Source of the DNA: Erysipelotrichaceae bacterium UBA3379
Lineage (GTDB): Bacteria; Bacillota_I; Bacilli_A; Erysipelotrichales; Coprobacillaceae
NCBI GenBank assembly: GCA_002359025.1
Contig: DEPZ01000028.1
Coordinates: 1 to 6,045, forward strand
Reading direction: 5' to 3'
DNA: 6,045 nucleotides
Below, piece after piece: positions 5,076-6,045 of this stretch. Both the position numbers and the translations under genes were made by a program. How positions within the stretch are numbered: the first letter of the stretch is position 1; the number at the start of each line of letters is the position of its first letter. The notes beneath the pieces were generated by a model that saw nothing but the letters and a program-made list of their open reading frames with translations, was not told the DNA's origin and made no database searches.

Positions 5076-5954
5076 TTCAGTACCTTTTTTCTTTTTAGAT
5101 AAGATATATGCAATAATTGCAAGAATAATAACTGCGGCAGCTCCTCCAGCAATATACATCATATTACTGTTAGATGAGTCTTCACCTTTAGCTAAAGGTG
5201 TTTCGTTGTCATCAATAGTCGTTGTATCTCCAGTACCGTCTCCTTGAGGTACTTCGTTATCATCAATAGTTGTTGTTCCTGCATCTCCACCAGCACCAGT
5301 ACCTGTTCCAGCAGTTCCACCTGCTCCAGCGGCACCTCCAGCACCAGTACCTCCACCTTCTGTAATTGTTGTGACTTGGTCTACAACGTTTGTTACAACT
5401 TCAGTGATGTATTCTGGTTGAACTTCATCTTCTGGTACGTTATATACAAACTTGATTTCGTTTGTATCATCATTAATAGTTAATTGTTTACGAGAGGCAT
5501 CTACTGGCCAATCGTTAACTTGTTTTGCATAAACTGTAACTGTAGTTCCTTTATTGGCTAATCCAATGAATGGTGTAGCTACATCTACATCATTTTGATC
5601 AACATATCTAACTGTATATTGTGTTCCAGATACAACTGGTACACATTTTGCAACCAATGTTATTTTTTCTTCTACTTTTTCTGGAAATTCTTTACTCCAT
5701 CCAGTAAATACATATCCATCTTCTATTTTTAATTGATTTTCTGTATATGGATCATATGGAATTTGTTCACCAAATTCTACATCCATAACTTTCTTTGTAC
5801 TTCCATCACTAAACGTAGCATGAGCACCAGCTCTAAATACAACTTCATAGCTTTTTGCACTCACTGGAGTTAATGTTGGAATCATAAATCCTACCATGAA
5901 CATAAGAGATAGAATGACTTTAGTTATCTTTGAACATATTTTATTTGCTTTCAT
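5073..5954 (-). CDS. Membrane-anchored surface protein with InlB-type repeat and MucBP-like domain
   Basis: This encodes 293 residues. The signal peptide spans 1-33 (hydrophobic VILSLMFMVGFMIPTL, cleavage at VSA|KS). Residues 36-103 form a Listeria-Bacteroides (InlB B) repeat, with GYVFTGWSKEFP as its hallmark. Residues 112-172 (YTVRYVDQNDVDVATP...) resemble a MucBP-type beta domain. A linker and a Gly/Ala/Thr stalk (200-226) follow, then two copies of TTTIDDNE (227-234, 244-251), the second continuing TPLA. The end is a transmembrane helix (about 266-285) with KKKK. This is the shape of a sortase substrate, but no LPXTG is present, so it is probably held by the helix. The second ATG (5954) is chosen: GAGGAGG abuts the ATG at 5960 but lies 6 nt before this one. 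It overlaps the upstream gene by 14 nt, implying coupled translation. Function (inference): surface adhesin or membrane base for the fibre. Confidence 0.85.
   Translation of the reverse strand: MKANKICSKITKVILSLMFMVGFMIPTLTPVSAKSYEVVFRAGAHATFSDGSTKKVMDVEFGEQIPYDPYTENQLKIEDGYVFTGWSKEFPEKVEEKITLVAKCVPVVSGTQYTVRYVDQNDVDVATPFIGLANKGTTVTVYAKQVNDWPVDASRKQLTINDDTNEIKFVYNVPEDEVQPEYITEVVTNVVDQVTTITEGGGTGAGGAAGAGGTAGTGTGAGGDAGTTTIDDNEVPQGDGTGDTTTIDDNETPLAKGEDSSNSNMMYIAGGAAAVIILAIIAYILSKKKKGTE
5202..5276 (-). repeat. Two 24-nt direct repeats, 51 nt apart, inside the stalk coding region
   Basis: Positions 5202-5225 and 5253-5276 are identical at 22 of 24 bases and are exactly 17 codons apart. They encode the duplicated TTTIDDNE followed by VP or TP. 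The unit looks like a recent in-frame tandem duplication that lengthens the acidic part of the wall-spanning linker, and it could change copy number by slippage or recombination. Confidence 0.7.
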
Positions 5955-6045
5955 GTGCATCCTCCTCTTTCTTCTTTCTAGTTATAATAAGATATACAAT
6001 ACCTACAGCACTTGCTCCTAACATCACTCCAAATGCTCCTAAAGT
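5941..6045 (-). CDS. C-terminal membrane-anchor tail of an upstream surface protein (partial)
   Basis: The minus strand is open from the window edge to TAA at 5943-5941 (34 codons). It begins TLGAFGVMLGASAVGIVYLII, a transmembrane helix, and ends with TRKKKEEDAHESK, a basic stop-transfer tail. This is the typical end of a Gram-positive wall- or membrane-anchored protein; a sortase motif, if any, would lie just outside the window. Its last 14 nt overlap the start of the InlB-repeat gene, and its coding sequence contains that gene's GAGGAGG ribosome binding site, so the two are almost certainly co-transcribed and translationally coupled. It is probably another surface or pilin-like component of the same locus. 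The fragment is too short to place in a family. Confidence 0.75.
   Translation of the reverse strand, partial: TLGAFGVMLGASAVGIVYLIITRKKKEEDAHESK

Noticed and set aside
5180..5205. TPLAKG as a sortase motif
   Set aside because: It lacks the LPXTG pattern (no Thr-Gly after the Pro-X). Without homologues there is no basis to call it a cleavage site.
1818..5483. Plus-strand open frames at 1818-2015, 3525-3746, 4305-4706 and 5244-5483
   Set aside because: All lie wholly antisense to well-supported minus-strand genes. Their Ile/Phe-rich or Ser/Cys/Thr-rich composition reflects the reverse complement of Asp/Asn/Lys-rich or Gly-rich coding sequence.
5955..5960. ATG at 5960 as start of the InlB-repeat gene
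   Set aside because: GAGGAGG touches this ATG with no spacing. The ATG at 5954, 6 nt from GGAGG, is the better start.

Overview
The window is AT-rich DNA from a Gram-positive organism of the Bacillota (Firmicutes). This rests on low GC, A-rich codons, strong AAGGAG-type ribosome binding sites, an ER-type (SipW) signal peptidase with TasA-like exported proteins, and a Listeria-Bacteroides-repeat surface protein. A gut Erysipelotrichales- or Clostridia-like host would fit, but the sequence alone does not fix the taxon.

Nearly everything lies on the minus strand and reads right to left as one surface-fibre locus. In transcription order it holds: (1) the membrane-anchor tail of an upstream surface protein (5941-6045, cut by the window edge); (2) a membrane-anchored protein with an InlB-type repeat, a MucBP-like domain and a glycine-rich stalk (5073-5954); (3) a 945-residue secreted VWA adhesin-like protein (2118-4955); (4) a small SipW-type exported protein (1529-2101); (5) the signal peptidase SipW (986-1477); (6) a larger TasA/CalY-like protein (196-903), probably the main fibre subunit. 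Genes 1 and 2 overlap, and 3 and 4 are separated by 16 nt, so both pairs are probably translationally coupled. The first 102 bases hold what looks like the tail of a convergent plus-strand gene and its intrinsic terminator.

Proposed working model (inference): SipW removes the special signal peptides of genes 4 and 6, which share the motif SLRNTF just after the cleavage site. These assemble into an extracellular fibre that carries or is capped by the VWA protein. Genes 1 and 2 provide cell-surface bases or partners. No complete gene in the window carries an LPXTG sortase signal, so the system looks sortase-independent, at least for these subunits.

The main signals beyond the genes are in the spacers. 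Upstream of the VWA gene and of the TasA-like gene there are arrays of a GTNAC pentamer repeated exactly every 11 bp. The geometry recalls operators of OmpR/PhoB-type response regulators, and the TasA copy ends exactly 10 bp before a good -10 box. Upstream of sipW three short segments (SD-like, anti-SD, true SD) can form two mutually exclusive hairpins, one of which would hide the sipW ribosome binding site. Together these suggest that an apparent single operon is tuned internally, with the main fibre subunit having its own controlled promoter.
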